Assembly (NCBI GenBank): GCA_043787975.1
Contig: JAYVUK010000032.1
Coordinates: 1-64,000, forward strand
Reading direction: 5' to 3'
Length of the DNA stretch: 64,000 bases
DNA from: JAPLDA01 sp043787975
GTDB lineage: Bacteria > Bacteroidota > Bacteroidia > AKYH767-A > 2013-40CM-41-45
The position numbers were made by a program, and so were the translations under genes. Under the pieces are notes generated by a model. That model did not search any database, was not told the origin of the DNA, and was given only the letters and a program-made list of their open reading frames with translations. This document shows positions 35,159 to 44,814 of this stretch, one piece after another. Every line of letters begins with the position of its first letter. Within the stretch, counting starts at the first letter, position 1.

Positions 35159-37453
35159 ATGAGAATATATTTCCTGTTAACTGTTTACTGTCTTCTGTTT
35201 ACTGCTGTTTTTGCGCAGCAGGTTGATACGAACATTGATCTCGAAAAATTTTCCGTCATTCCCAAACCTGGCTCTGTTATTTTCCTGGAAGGAATATTTT
35301 CTATCTCTTCAGAAACTACGATTTCTGTTGACGGGAATGAAACAAAATCGGACGCAGAAGTTTTTAATGCATCACTCGAAAAAATTTGTGGACTCAAACT
35401 GAGAATCGTTCAGGGAGACGCTCCGATGAGAAGTCCGATTGTGCTGATCAATACAACATCAGCCGCTTTCAAAAAGGATTCTTATAAACTCACAGTCTTT
35501 CAAAATAAAATTTCAATCATTGGAAAAGATGCTGGAGTATTTTATGGGCTGCAAACCTTGTTGCAATTGATTCAGCAAAAGGAAAATTCAATCCAGGTTC
35601 CGTGTGTAATGATCTCTGATGAACCTCGGTTTTCCTGGAGAGGAATGCATCTTGATGTATGTCGGCACTTTTTTCCGAAAGAGTTTATTGAGAAATACAT
35701 TGACATGATCGCGCTATATAAAATGAATACATTTCACTGGCATCTTACCGAAGACCAGGGCTGGAGAATCGAGATAAAAAAATATCCGAAACTCACGGAA
35801 GTCGGTGCGTGGCGAAACGGTTCGATGATTGGCGCATACAGCGCGCAACAGTTTGATACGGTTCGTTATGGAAGATTTTATTCGCAGGATGACATAAAGG
35901 AAATTGTTGCATATGCAACCAAACGCCACATTACAGTAGTTCCTGAAATTGAAATGCCCGGACATTCGCTTGCTGCGCTTGCTTCCTATCCTGAACTCGC
36001 GTGCACGAGCGGACCGTTTGAAGTGGCAAAAGCATGGGGCGTTTTTGATGATGTGTATTGCCCAAAGGAAGAGACATTTAAGTTTCTTGAAAACGTATTG
36101 AGTGAAGTATGCGAATTATTTCCGGGAAAATCCATTCACATTGGTGGTGATGAATGCCCCAAAGTGCGGTGGAAAAATTGCAAGCATTGCAAAGCGTTGA
36201 TGAAAAAATTAAAACTGAAGGATGAGAACCAACTGCAAAGTTATTTCATCAGGCGCATGGAAAAATTTCTGAATAAAAAAGGAAAACAGATAATTGGTTG
36301 GGATGAAATTCTCGAAGGTGGACTTGCTCGAGGCGCTACGGTGATGAGCTGGCGCGGCACAGATGGCGGTATTGCTGCTGCAAAGAAACATCACAAGGTA
36401 GTGATGACTCCGGGTGCGTATTGCTATTTTGATCATTACCAGGGAAGCCCGCAATATGAACCGCTTGCCATTGGTGGTTACACAACAGTTGAAAAAGTCT
36501 ATTCCTATGAACCGATTCCTGCTGTGCTGGATTCATCCGAACAAAAATATATTCTCGGTGCGCAGGGAAATGTATGGACGGAATATATTCTTACGCCTCA
36601 GCATGTAGAATACATGGCTGTGCCTCGCATGTGTGCGCTTGCTGAAGTTTTGTGGAGTCCGAAAGAGCAAAAGGATTATCCTGATTTTCAGAACAGGTTG
36701 CTGAAACATTTTTCGTTGCTCGATAGACTGAATATAAATTATTCAAAAGCGATCTATGAACTAAAAACTTCAGTGAAACCGTTGGTCGAAAAAAACGGAG
36801 TTTCATTCGAACTGTCGTCTCCGTTTACAAACGGAAAAATATGTTATACAACAGATGGGACTGATCCGAAAATTAATTCAGCAGTTTATTCTTCAGCAAT
36901 TCCTGTTATTAAAAGTAGCACGTTGAAAGCTGCATATTTCGAAGGCGAAAAGAAAAAAGGAAATGTTCTCGAACAGATTTTTTTTGTGACGAAGTCCACG
37001 GGAAAAGAAGTGACGCTTGAAACTCCTCCGAATGAAAAATATTTTTGTAACGGAGCACAATCCCTGGTTGACGGTATCAAAGGAGGTTTACACAAACACG
37101 GACAAAATTGGCTGGGTTGGTGGGGACCTGATATCGTTGCAACGATTGATCTCGGAGAAAGGAAATCTTTCTCAAAAATTTCTTTCGATGTATTCGATGA
37201 TGAACCCGCCTGGATATATCTTCCTAAAAGTATTGAAGTTTTAATTTCCGATGACGGGATTAATTTTACGACCTTGACTAAAATTTCAGGTGACGAGATA
37301 AAAGGAATGAATGAAGTTGTTGAGAAAAATTTCGGAGAGCAGTCATCTCGTTATATAAAAGTGATTGCAAAGAATCCCGGAAGAATTCCTGATGGTAAAC
37401 AAGGATCAGGAAATAATTCATGGTTGTTTGTGGATGAAATTTCGGTTGAATAG
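35159..37453 (+). CDS. GH20 beta-N-acetylhexosaminidase with C-terminal carbohydrate-binding-like module
   Basis: The enzyme removes terminal beta-GlcNAc or GalNAc. Order: signal peptide (1-19), GH20b domain (about 32-150), and a GH20 TIM barrel (about 155-500) with the catalytic pair D331-E332 in HIGGDECPK. Next comes a chitobiase-type C-terminal beta domain (about 550-620), then a discoidin/F5-8C-like domain ending FVDEISVE (about 625-764). The signal peptide is encoded by tandem ctgtttac-type words. It probably acts in the periplasm or outside, removing GlcNAc from trimmed N-glycan cores. There is no type IX sorting domain. Confidence 0.93.
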   Translation: MRIYFLLTVYCLLFTAVFAQQVDTNIDLEKFSVIPKPGSVIFLEGIFSISSETTISVDGNETKSDAEVFNASLEKICGLKLRIVQGDAPMRSPIVLINTTSAAFKKDSYKLTVFQNKISIIGKDAGVFYGLQTLLQLIQQKENSIQVPCVMISDEPRFSWRGMHLDVCRHFFPKEFIEKYIDMIALYKMNTFHWHLTEDQGWRIEIKKYPKLTEVGAWRNGSMIGAYSAQQFDTVRYGRFYSQDDIKEIVAYATKRHITVVPEIEMPGHSLAALASYPELACTSGPFEVAKAWGVFDDVYCPKEETFKFLENVLSEVCELFPGKSIHIGGDECPKVRWKNCKHCKALMKKLKLKDENQLQSYFIRRMEKFLNKKGKQIIGWDEILEGGLARGATVMSWRGTDGGIAAAKKHHKVVMTPGAYCYFDHYQGSPQYEPLAIGGYTTVEKVYSYEPIPAVLDSSEQKYILGAQGNVWTEYILTPQHVEYMAVPRMCALAEVLWSPKEQKDYPDFQNRLLKHFSLLDRLNINYSKAIYELKTSVKPLVEKNGVSFELSSPFTNGKICYTTDGTDPKINSAVYSSAIPVIKSSTLKAAYFEGEKKKGNVLEQIFFVTKSTGKEVTLETPPNEKYFCNGAQSLVDGIKGGLHKHGQNWLGWWGPDIVATIDLGERKSFSKISFDVFDDEPAWIYLPKSIEVLISDDGINFTTLTKISGDEIKGMNEVVEKNFGEQSSRYIKVIAKNPGRIPDGKQGSGNNSWLFVDEISVE

Positions 37454-37467
37454 CCCACAACTTTTAG

Positions 37468-37487
37468 CCCACGACTTCAGTCGTGGG
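37468..37487. repeat. REP-like hairpin between GH20 and aspartylglucosaminidase genes
   Basis: CCCACGAC (37468-37475) pairs perfectly with GTCGTGGG (37480-37487) over a 4-nt loop, 15 nt after the GH20 stop codon. A cccacaactttta copy precedes it. It may be a dispersed repetitive palindrome and could attenuate read-through or protect the upstream mRNA end. Confidence 0.65.
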
Positions 37488-37539
37488 AAAATAAATGATG
37501 GATCAAAAAATCGTTTCAAGGATTTATAAATTTGAATAA

Positions 37540-38517
37540 ATGGCAACACGAAGAGTTTTTATCAAATGGTCTGCGTTGAGCGCAGCCCTTTTATCGGTCA
37601 ACAGATCCAACGCAAAGAAAATTTCCATTCCATCATCAGCAACAAAGCCGATTGTGATTTCGACATGGAAGCATGGACAGGAAGCAAATGTGGATGCCTG
37701 GAAAATTCTTTCCTCCGGTGGACGCGCATTGGATGCGGTAGAAAAAGGTGTGATGAATACGGAGGAGAATTTACGAAACCTCAGTGTCGGGCTCGGTGGC
37801 TTGCCCGACCGCGATGGTCACGTAACATTGGATGCATGCATCATGGATGAACTTGCTAACTGCGGTTCGGTGGCTTTTCTTGAACACATCAAGCATCCCA
37901 TTTCCGTGGCGCGGATGGTGATGGAAAAAACTCCGCATGTGATGCTCGTTGGAGAAGGTGCGTTGAAGTTCGCTTTGGATAATGGTTTCAAGAAGGAAAA
38001 ATTTGATCGTACTCCGGAATCCGATAAGGCCTGGAAGGAATGGTTGAAAAAAGCAGAATACAAACCCATCGTCAATTTTGAAAATCACGATACGATTGGA
38101 ATGGTTGCCCTGGATGCTGCAGGAAATCTTTCAGGAGCTTGCACCACCAGCGGCATGGCATATAAACTTCATGGCCGTGTCGGGGATTCGCCGATTATCG
38201 GTGCGGGATTGTATGTCGACAATGAAGTGGGAGCAGCAACGGCTACAGGAACAGGAGAGGAAGTGATTCGCATTTGTGGAACTCACTTGGTTGTCGAGTT
38301 GATGCGACAGGGGAAATCTCCGGAAGATGCTTGCCGCGAAGCGGTCGAGCGAATTGTAAAAAAGCAACCAACGAAATCAAAGGAGTTACAGGTTGGTTTT
38401 CTTGCATTGAATAAGAACGGTGAATACGGCGCATATTGTCTACAAACCGGATTCAACTATGCTGTGTATTCTGAGAAAATGAAGAACGAATTGATTGATG
38501 GAAAGAGTTACTATTAG
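37540..38517 (+). CDS. N4-(beta-N-acetylglucosaminyl)-L-asparaginase (aspartylglucosaminidase)
   Basis: This Ntn-hydrolase cleaves the GlcNAc-asparagine bond of N-glycopeptides. The precursor self-cleaves before T185 in NHDTIGMVALD, which becomes the nucleophile; the conserved GGLPDRDGHVTLDACIMD and GAATATGTGEEVIR are also present. The N-terminus carries a Tat-like signal (TRRVFIKWSALSAALLSV), suggesting export after folding. At 325 residues it matches bacterial homologues. Together with the flanking glycosidases it completes N-glycan removal. Confidence 0.93.
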   Translation: MATRRVFIKWSALSAALLSVNRSNAKKISIPSSATKPIVISTWKHGQEANVDAWKILSSGGRALDAVEKGVMNTEENLRNLSVGLGGLPDRDGHVTLDACIMDELANCGSVAFLEHIKHPISVARMVMEKTPHVMLVGEGALKFALDNGFKKEKFDRTPESDKAWKEWLKKAEYKPIVNFENHDTIGMVALDAAGNLSGACTTSGMAYKLHGRVGDSPIIGAGLYVDNEVGAATATGTGEEVIRICGTHLVVELMRQGKSPEDACREAVERIVKKQPTKSKELQVGFLALNKNGEYGAYCLQTGFNYAVYSEKMKNELIDGKSYY

Positions 38518-38632
38518 ATTTGAGATAGGTGATGTGAGACATGAGATATACACTTCGCTTATTCGTAAAGTCGTTTTAAATCCGTAATTCGATAGAGGAA
38601 TTTTAAAGAGTCTCTTTTAATAAACCTAAGCC

Positions 38633-39307
38633 TTGTCAAAAATTAAAATTGAAATTGCCTGTTTTAATTTGGAGTCAGCATTGACTGCTGCAAATGCCGG
38701 CGCTGATCGCATCGAACTTTGTGAGGACTATTCATTGGGGGGAATAACCCCTTCAGAAGAAATAATTATTGAGGCGCGAAAAAAAATTTCTGTTCCAATC
38801 TATGTGATGATTCGTCCGAGAGGTGGAGACTTCGTATACACGGAAAGTGAACTTGAATTGATGAAAGCGCAGGTAATTTTTTGCAGAGAGAAAAGGATGG
38901 ATGGAGTTGTTTTCGGAATCTTGGATAAGCAAAATAATATTGACAAATTCAGATGCAAAGAACTTGTGAATCTTTCAAAACGAATGCCGATAACATTTCA
39001 TCGCGCATTTGATCAGGCACAGAATTCATTTCGGGCGCTTGAAGATATTATTGATTGTGGATTTTCGCGAATTCTAACCAGTGGAAGAGAAGCGTCAGCA
39101 ACAGACGGGGCTATGTTGATTTCACAACTTGTTGAAAAAGCAGGCAACAGGATAATCATTATGCCCGGAGGCGGTGTAAGAAGTGAGAATATTTCTGAAC
39201 TGATTAAAACAAAAGCAAAAGAATTTCATTCAGCAGCCATCAATAAAACCACGTTGCAAATTGATGAGACTGAAATCAGGACAATGAAATTGATATTGTC
39301 GAAATGA
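38633..39307 (+). CDS. cutC: CutC family protein
   Basis: The 224-residue TIM-barrel protein matches the CutC family, with IEIACFNLESALTAANAGAD, MIRPRGGDFVYTESEL and LTSGREASATDG. CutC is named for a disputed role in copper homeostasis. Here the gene sits inside a glycan-degradation cluster and its stop overlaps the beta-mannosidase start (ATGA), so a role linked to carbohydrate use is plausible. The only fitting start is TTG 38633. It has no signal peptide and is therefore cytoplasmic. Confidence 0.88.
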   Translation: MSKIKIEIACFNLESALTAANAGADRIELCEDYSLGGITPSEEIIIEARKKISVPIYVMIRPRGGDFVYTESELELMKAQVIFCREKRMDGVVFGILDKQNNIDKFRCKELVNLSKRMPITFHRAFDQAQNSFRALEDIIDCGFSRILTSGREASATDGAMLISQLVEKAGNRIIIMPGGGVRSENISELIKTKAKEFHSAAINKTTLQIDETEIRTMKLILSK

Positions 39308-41889
39308 AAAAAATATGGGTGATATTTTTTCTTTTTGTGTTTGGAAAAGCAAATGCTACATCAGTCACATCGTCATTAGATAATTCTTCCTGGCAATTCA
39401 GAAAATCCGGTGACTCAAGATGGTTTCCTGCAACTGTCCCGGGAACCGTTCACACCGATCTACTCAACAATAAAATCATTGACGATCCTTATTATGGAGA
39501 CAATGAAAAAAAAATGCAATGGATTGATACCTGTAATTGGGAGTATCAAACATTTTTTGACTGCGATAAAAATGTCCTGGGCAACAGACATATAGAATTG
39601 CAGTTTGACGGATTGGATACCTATGCAAAAATTTTTCTGAATGATTCATTGATTCTTTCAGCTGATAATATGTTTCGCACCTGGAAGGTTGATTGCAAAA
39701 AATACTTAAAGGAAAAAGGGAATCATTTGCTGGTTCAATTTGAATCAGCAGTTGTAAAAGGAAAATCATTGACAAAGAAATTATCTTACGCATTGCCTGG
39801 TGATGAAAAGGTTTTTACACGAAAGGCAGCATATCAATACGGCTGGGATTGGGGACCGCGATTTGTTACGTGTGGTATCTGGAGAAATGTAGAATTGATT
39901 GGGTGGAATGATGCAACGATTGAGAGCATACAGATCATTCAAAATTTTCTCAGCGATTCAGTGGCAAATATTACAGCGCGAATTGAAGTGAATGCCGACA
40001 AAACAACTGTATTAAATTTTTTCTTACAAATATCTTCAGGCAAGGAAATGAAAGTGATAAAATCACAGGAATTGTCGCAAGAAAAAAATTTTGTAGACAT
40101 ACCATTCACCATTTCAAATCCAAAACGATGGTGGTCCAATGGTCTGGGTGAACCCTATTTGTATCAGTATGTTTTTTCAATTGCGAATGGAGAAAATAGG
40201 CTGGATGAGCGGAAGATTTCATTTGGGTTGAGAACGATTGAACTGGTTCGCCAAAAAGATTCCATCGGGAAAAGTTTTTATTTCAAGCTGAATGGAATTC
40301 CTGTTTTTATGAAAGGAGCGAATTACATTCCACCGGATAACTTTCTTCCGCGCGTCACAATTGAGAGGTACAAGGAAATTATTCAGTCGGCTGTTGATGC
40401 AAACATGAACATGCTTCGTGTGTGGGGTGGTGGTGTGTATGAAGATGACAAGTATTACAATCTCTGTGACGAAAAGGGAATTCTTGTTTGGCAGGATTTG
40501 ATGTTTGCCTGCGCGATGTATCCTGGTGACTCCTTATTTATTGAAAATGTTAAACAGGAAGTCACTGATAATGTTAAACGATTGCGCAATCATCCTTGTA
40601 TCGCTTTGTGGTGTGGTAACAATGAGATCGATGAAGGATGGAAAAATTGGGGATGGCAGCAGCAGTACCAATATTCGGAAAAAGATTCTGCGAAGATCTG
40701 GGGCGATTATCAAAAATTATTTCAGGTGCTAATTCCTTCTCTTCTGGATACACTTCTTTTGTCACCGATTCACCGATTCACCGATTCGTCTGAACCGGGG
40801 AACCAAAGAATGGGAGAATCGGTGAATGTTACTTATATCTCGACATCTCCGTTGATTGGTTGGGGTCACAAGGAAAGTTTGCAGCAAGGTGATTCACATT
40901 ATTGGGGTGTATGGTGGGGAATGGAACCATTTGATTTTTACAAAAAGAAAGTCGGAAGATTTATGAGCGAATATGGTTTCCAGGGAATGCCTTCATTAAC
41001 TGTATTTAAAAAAATCTCAGATGAGTATGATTGGACATTTGAGTCTCCTGTTGTAAAAAATCATCAGAAGCATCCGACAGGTTATGAAACAATTCAAAAA
41101 TATTTGGAGAAAAGCTACATACAGCCTATTGGTTTTGAAAATTACATTTACGTTTCTCAGCTTCTTCAGGCGGAAGGAATCAAAACTGCCATCGAAGCGC
41201 ATCGAATCGCCAAACCAACTTGTATGGGCACCTTGTACTGGCAACTGAATGATTGTTGGCCTGTCACATCATGGAGCAGCACCGACTATTATGGAAACTG
41301 GAAGGCGCTTCACTATTTTGTAAAGAAGGCGTATGAAAAATATCTCATCACTGCTGAAATCGAAAATGAAAATTTAATTGTCAATGTTGCTTCTGATGAT
41401 ATATCGAATATTAAAGTGAAGGGTAAATTTCAGTTGATTGATTTCGACGGAAATGTTCTTTGGAAGAATTCAGTTGATATTTTCTTGACATACAATAAAA
41501 GTGAAAAGATATATTCTATTTCTTTAACAAAACTTCTAAAAACTGTTTCGCAATCCGGAGTATTCTTCAAAATGGAAATTGAAAAAAATAAGAAACAATT
41601 GGCTGAAAATATTTTTTACTTTGTTGATCCTAAAGAATTGCCCCTTACAAAGCCCAATATTCAATACACAATCAAGAATGAAAAGAACGGTACAACCAGT
41701 ATTACACTTTCTTCTGATAAACTCGCTAAAAATGTATTTGTGGATTTTGGAAATACAGAAGCTAAATTGAGTGATAATTATTTTGATCTTATTCCCGGAG
41801 AACAAAAAGTAATTGAAGTAAAGAATCTCGGAGATGTTCACGAGTTGGAAAAAAAAATAAAAATAAAATCGTTAGTTGATACATACTGA
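39304..41889 (+). CDS. GH2 beta-mannosidase
   Basis: The enzyme hydrolyses beta-mannosides such as the core Man-beta-1,4-GlcNAc of N-glycans. A signal peptide (1-18) precedes a GH2 sugar-binding domain (about 25-200), a sandwich domain and the catalytic barrel. The acid/base is E441 in WCGNNEIDEGW and the nucleophile is E556 in FMSEYGFQ. Residues 487-506 are an unusual insertion encoded by three tandem caccgatt octamers and neighbouring words. It is translationally coupled to cutC (4-nt overlap). Confidence 0.92.
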   Translation: MKKIWVIFFLFVFGKANATSVTSSLDNSSWQFRKSGDSRWFPATVPGTVHTDLLNNKIIDDPYYGDNEKKMQWIDTCNWEYQTFFDCDKNVLGNRHIELQFDGLDTYAKIFLNDSLILSADNMFRTWKVDCKKYLKEKGNHLLVQFESAVVKGKSLTKKLSYALPGDEKVFTRKAAYQYGWDWGPRFVTCGIWRNVELIGWNDATIESIQIIQNFLSDSVANITARIEVNADKTTVLNFFLQISSGKEMKVIKSQELSQEKNFVDIPFTISNPKRWWSNGLGEPYLYQYVFSIANGENRLDERKISFGLRTIELVRQKDSIGKSFYFKLNGIPVFMKGANYIPPDNFLPRVTIERYKEIIQSAVDANMNMLRVWGGGVYEDDKYYNLCDEKGILVWQDLMFACAMYPGDSLFIENVKQEVTDNVKRLRNHPCIALWCGNNEIDEGWKNWGWQQQYQYSEKDSAKIWGDYQKLFQVLIPSLLDTLLLSPIHRFTDSSEPGNQRMGESVNVTYISTSPLIGWGHKESLQQGDSHYWGVWWGMEPFDFYKKKVGRFMSEYGFQGMPSLTVFKKISDEYDWTFESPVVKNHQKHPTGYETIQKYLEKSYIQPIGFENYIYVSQLLQAEGIKTAIEAHRIAKPTCMGTLYWQLNDCWPVTSWSSTDYYGNWKALHYFVKKAYEKYLITAEIENENLIVNVASDDISNIKVKGKFQLIDFDGNVLWKNSVDIFLTYNKSEKIYSISLTKLLKTVSQSGVFFKMEIEKNKKQLAENIFYFVDPKELPLTKPNIQYTIKNEKNGTTSITLSSDKLAKNVFVDFGNTEAKLSDNYFDLIPGEQKVIEVKNLGDVHELEKKIKIKSLVDTY
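40763..40827 (+). repeat. Intragenic octamer repeat in the beta-mannosidase gene
   Basis: Three perfect copies of caccgatt (40763-40786) are followed, after 28 bases, by the inverted copy gaatcggtgaat (40816-40827). The unit is translated in frame (SPIHRFTDS). The same octamer, in the coding sense, is repeated inside miaB. Confidence 0.8.
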
Positions 41890-41890
41890 A

Positions 41891-44809
41891 ATGAAAAACA
41901 TAAATCCAAAATTTTATCTTGTTTCTTGCTTCTTATTTCTTGCTTCATTCTCCAATGCACAGGTTGATTACGCAAAGTATGTGGATCCATTCATCGGTAC
42001 CGGCGGACACGGACACACATATCCCGGAGCGACTGTTCCATTTGGAATGGTTCAGCTTTCTCCTGATACACGGATTGATGGAAGTTGGGATGGTTGCAGC
42101 GGCTATCATTACACCGATTCTGTGATCTATGGTTTTTCGCATACTCATCTCAGCGGAACAGGTTGCTCGGATTACGGTGATATCATGATGATGCCGATGA
42201 TGGGCGAACCATCACTTGATCGTAAAATATATTCTTCTCAATTTTCTCATGCTGATGAATCGGCTTCAGCCGGATATTATTCCGTAAAGCTAAAGCGTGA
42301 CAATATTTTTGTTGAACTTACTTCGACTGAGCGCGTTGGAATGCATCGCTATACTTTTCCGGTAGAAGGAAATGTATCTGTTGTCCTTGATCTGACCCAT
42401 CGTGATAAATTATTGCAGGGAAGAATTCATCGTGTAAGTCCGACAACATTTGAAGGACTGAGGAGATCGGAAGCATGGGCGAAAGACCAATTGGTTTTCT
42501 ATCGGATTGAATTTTCAAAACCTGTTGTTGACGCAAACATCGAATCGGAAAACGGAAGCGATAAAAAAGCATGGTTTAAATTCAACATGAAGAAGAATGA
42601 AAAATTGTTGGTGAAAGTTGCATTGTCATCCGTAAGTGAAGTAGGCGCAAATAAAAACATGAAAGCAGAGCTTCCTGATTGGGATTTTGAAAAAGTAAAA
42701 AAAGAAGCGCATGATGCATGGCAAAAGGAGCTAAATAAAATTGAAGTAAGCGGAGGTGAAGAAGAGCAGACGAAAATATTTTATACGGCTTTGTATCATT
42801 GTTTTCTTCAGCCGAATATTTACAATGATGTGGACGGGCAATACCGTGGACGTGATTCGAAGATTCACAAAGCAGAAGGATTTAATTATTACACGGTGTT
42901 TTCGCTGTGGGATACATTTCGCGCATGGCATCCACTCATGACTATCATCGACCGAAAGCGAACACTTGATTTTATCAAAACTTTTCTTGCTCAATATGAA
43001 CAAGGCGGTTTGTTGCCGGTATGGGAATTGTCTTCCAACGAAACAGAATGTATGATCGGCTATCATGCTGTTTCCGTAATCGCGGACGCTGCTGTAAAAG
43101 GAATTACCGGTTTCGATATGGAAGAAGCTTTTCAGGCCATGAAGAAGAGCGCAATGTTGGGCGACCGGTATGGATTGGGAAAATATATGGAGCATGGATG
43201 TTTAAGTGTCGAAGATGAAAACGAGTCGGTTTCAAAAACGCTTGAGTATGCGTACGATGATTGGTGTATTGCGCAAATGGCTAAACTATTGAATCATGAA
43301 AAGGATTATCAATATTTCATGGAACGTTCTCAATCCTGGAAAAATTTATTTGATCCTGAAACCGGTTTTATCAGACCTAGAAAAAATGGTGGCTGGATGA
43401 AACCGTTTGATCCGTTCGAAGTGAACAACAATTATACGGAAGCAAATGCATGGCAGTACACATTTTTTGTTCCGCAGGAGATTCAATCGCTGATTGAAAT
43501 GAGTGGAGGCAATGACAAGTTTGAAAAAAAATTAGATGAACTGTTTACCGTGGAAAGTAAAACTACCGGACGCGATCAATCAGACATTACGGGGATGATT
43601 GGTCAATATGCCCATGGCAATGAACCAAGTCATCACATGGCTTATTTATATAACTATGTTGGCAAGCCATGGAAAACACAGGAACGTGTTCATCAAATTC
43701 TGACAGACTTTTATCATGCAGCTCCTGACGGGTTAATTGGCAACGAAGATTGTGGACAAATGAGCGCGTGGTATGTAATGAGCGCAATGGGTTTGTACCA
43801 GGTTTGTCCTTCGTTTGATGCGTATGATATCGGAACGCCGATATTTAAAGAAGTGAAAATTCATCTTGAAAATAAAAAGGAGATATTTTTAAACAGTTTA
43901 AATTATTCTGACAAAAGTATCTACGCATACGCTGTAAAAATTAATGACAACTTATCAACTCAATATTCAGTTTCCTATCACGATTTAGTACAAGGAGCAA
44001 GTATTTCTTTTGACACGCGGGAAAAATTCAGAGAAGGTAAATTGATTATTAGCAATTCATACATCAATACATCGGATATGAATAAGGAGATTGTCGAATC
44101 GCCTTTGATAAGTTCAACATCGGCATCATTTAAAGGGAAGTGTGAAGTAAAAATTAATTCATACGGTAAAAAGAATTCGAAACTGTTTTTTACAACAGAT
44201 GGAAATCTGCCCAATCTTCAATCTTCACTTTACCAATCTCCAATTACTGTCGATACGACAACTACGATCAAGGCGATTGCAGTCAATGACCATGGTGAAT
44301 TAAGTAAAGTTTCGACCGCTCATTTTTATAAAATGCCGCATCCGGATTGGAAAATAAAAATTTTCTCAAAATATAATCGGCAATACACAGCCGGTGGTGA
44401 TGAAGGATTGATCGATGGTATTCTGGGTGAAATAAATTGGCAAAAGGGAGGTTGGCAAGGTTATCAATCGCAAGATTTTGAATGTGTGATTGATCTTGGA
44501 AGTGAAAAGGAAATTTCACAATGCAGCGTTGATGTTTTGCAGGATACAAGGTCATGGATTCTATTCCCTACCCAAATTGAATTTTCTTTTTCAACAGATT
44601 CAGCTCGCTTTCCTGCTCCAAAAATTGTAACGAATGCAATTGCTGCCAACGATTATAATCCGCAATTACAGGAATTCATATCCACACTTCCGAAACAAAA
44701 AGTCCGTTTCGTAAAAATCAAAGCGATCAATTACGGTAAGCTTCCCGAATGGCATCTTGGAGCAGGAGGCGATGCATTTATTTTTGTAGATGAGATAACA
44801 ATTGAGTAG
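41891..44809 (+). CDS. GH92 alpha-mannosidase with C-terminal carbohydrate-binding-like module
   Basis: GH92 enzymes are calcium-dependent exo-alpha-mannosidases acting on high-mannose N-glycans. A signal peptide (about 1-23) precedes the N-terminal beta domain (YVDPFIGTGGHGHTYPGA) and the helical catalytic domain. The latter contains the signatures GNEPSHHMAYLYNY and GNEDCGQMSAWYVMSAMGLY. After about residue 745 there is a chitobiase-type beta domain and a discoidin-like domain ending FVDEITIE, matching the tail of the GH20 enzyme. Start at ATG 41891, one base after the beta-mannosidase stop. Confidence 0.93.
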   Translation: MKNINPKFYLVSCFLFLASFSNAQVDYAKYVDPFIGTGGHGHTYPGATVPFGMVQLSPDTRIDGSWDGCSGYHYTDSVIYGFSHTHLSGTGCSDYGDIMMMPMMGEPSLDRKIYSSQFSHADESASAGYYSVKLKRDNIFVELTSTERVGMHRYTFPVEGNVSVVLDLTHRDKLLQGRIHRVSPTTFEGLRRSEAWAKDQLVFYRIEFSKPVVDANIESENGSDKKAWFKFNMKKNEKLLVKVALSSVSEVGANKNMKAELPDWDFEKVKKEAHDAWQKELNKIEVSGGEEEQTKIFYTALYHCFLQPNIYNDVDGQYRGRDSKIHKAEGFNYYTVFSLWDTFRAWHPLMTIIDRKRTLDFIKTFLAQYEQGGLLPVWELSSNETECMIGYHAVSVIADAAVKGITGFDMEEAFQAMKKSAMLGDRYGLGKYMEHGCLSVEDENESVSKTLEYAYDDWCIAQMAKLLNHEKDYQYFMERSQSWKNLFDPETGFIRPRKNGGWMKPFDPFEVNNNYTEANAWQYTFFVPQEIQSLIEMSGGNDKFEKKLDELFTVESKTTGRDQSDITGMIGQYAHGNEPSHHMAYLYNYVGKPWKTQERVHQILTDFYHAAPDGLIGNEDCGQMSAWYVMSAMGLYQVCPSFDAYDIGTPIFKEVKIHLENKKEIFLNSLNYSDKSIYAYAVKINDNLSTQYSVSYHDLVQGASISFDTREKFREGKLIISNSYINTSDMNKEIVESPLISSTSASFKGKCEVKINSYGKKNSKLFFTTDGNLPNLQSSLYQSPITVDTTTTIKAIAVNDHGELSKVSTAHFYKMPHPDWKIKIFSKYNRQYTAGGDEGLIDGILGEINWQKGGWQGYQSQDFECVIDLGSEKEISQCSVDVLQDTRSWILFPTQIEFSFSTDSARFPAPKIVTNAIAANDYNPQLQEFISTLPKQKVRFVKIKAINYGKLPEWHLGAGGDAFIFVDEITIE

Positions 44810-44814
44810 TACGG

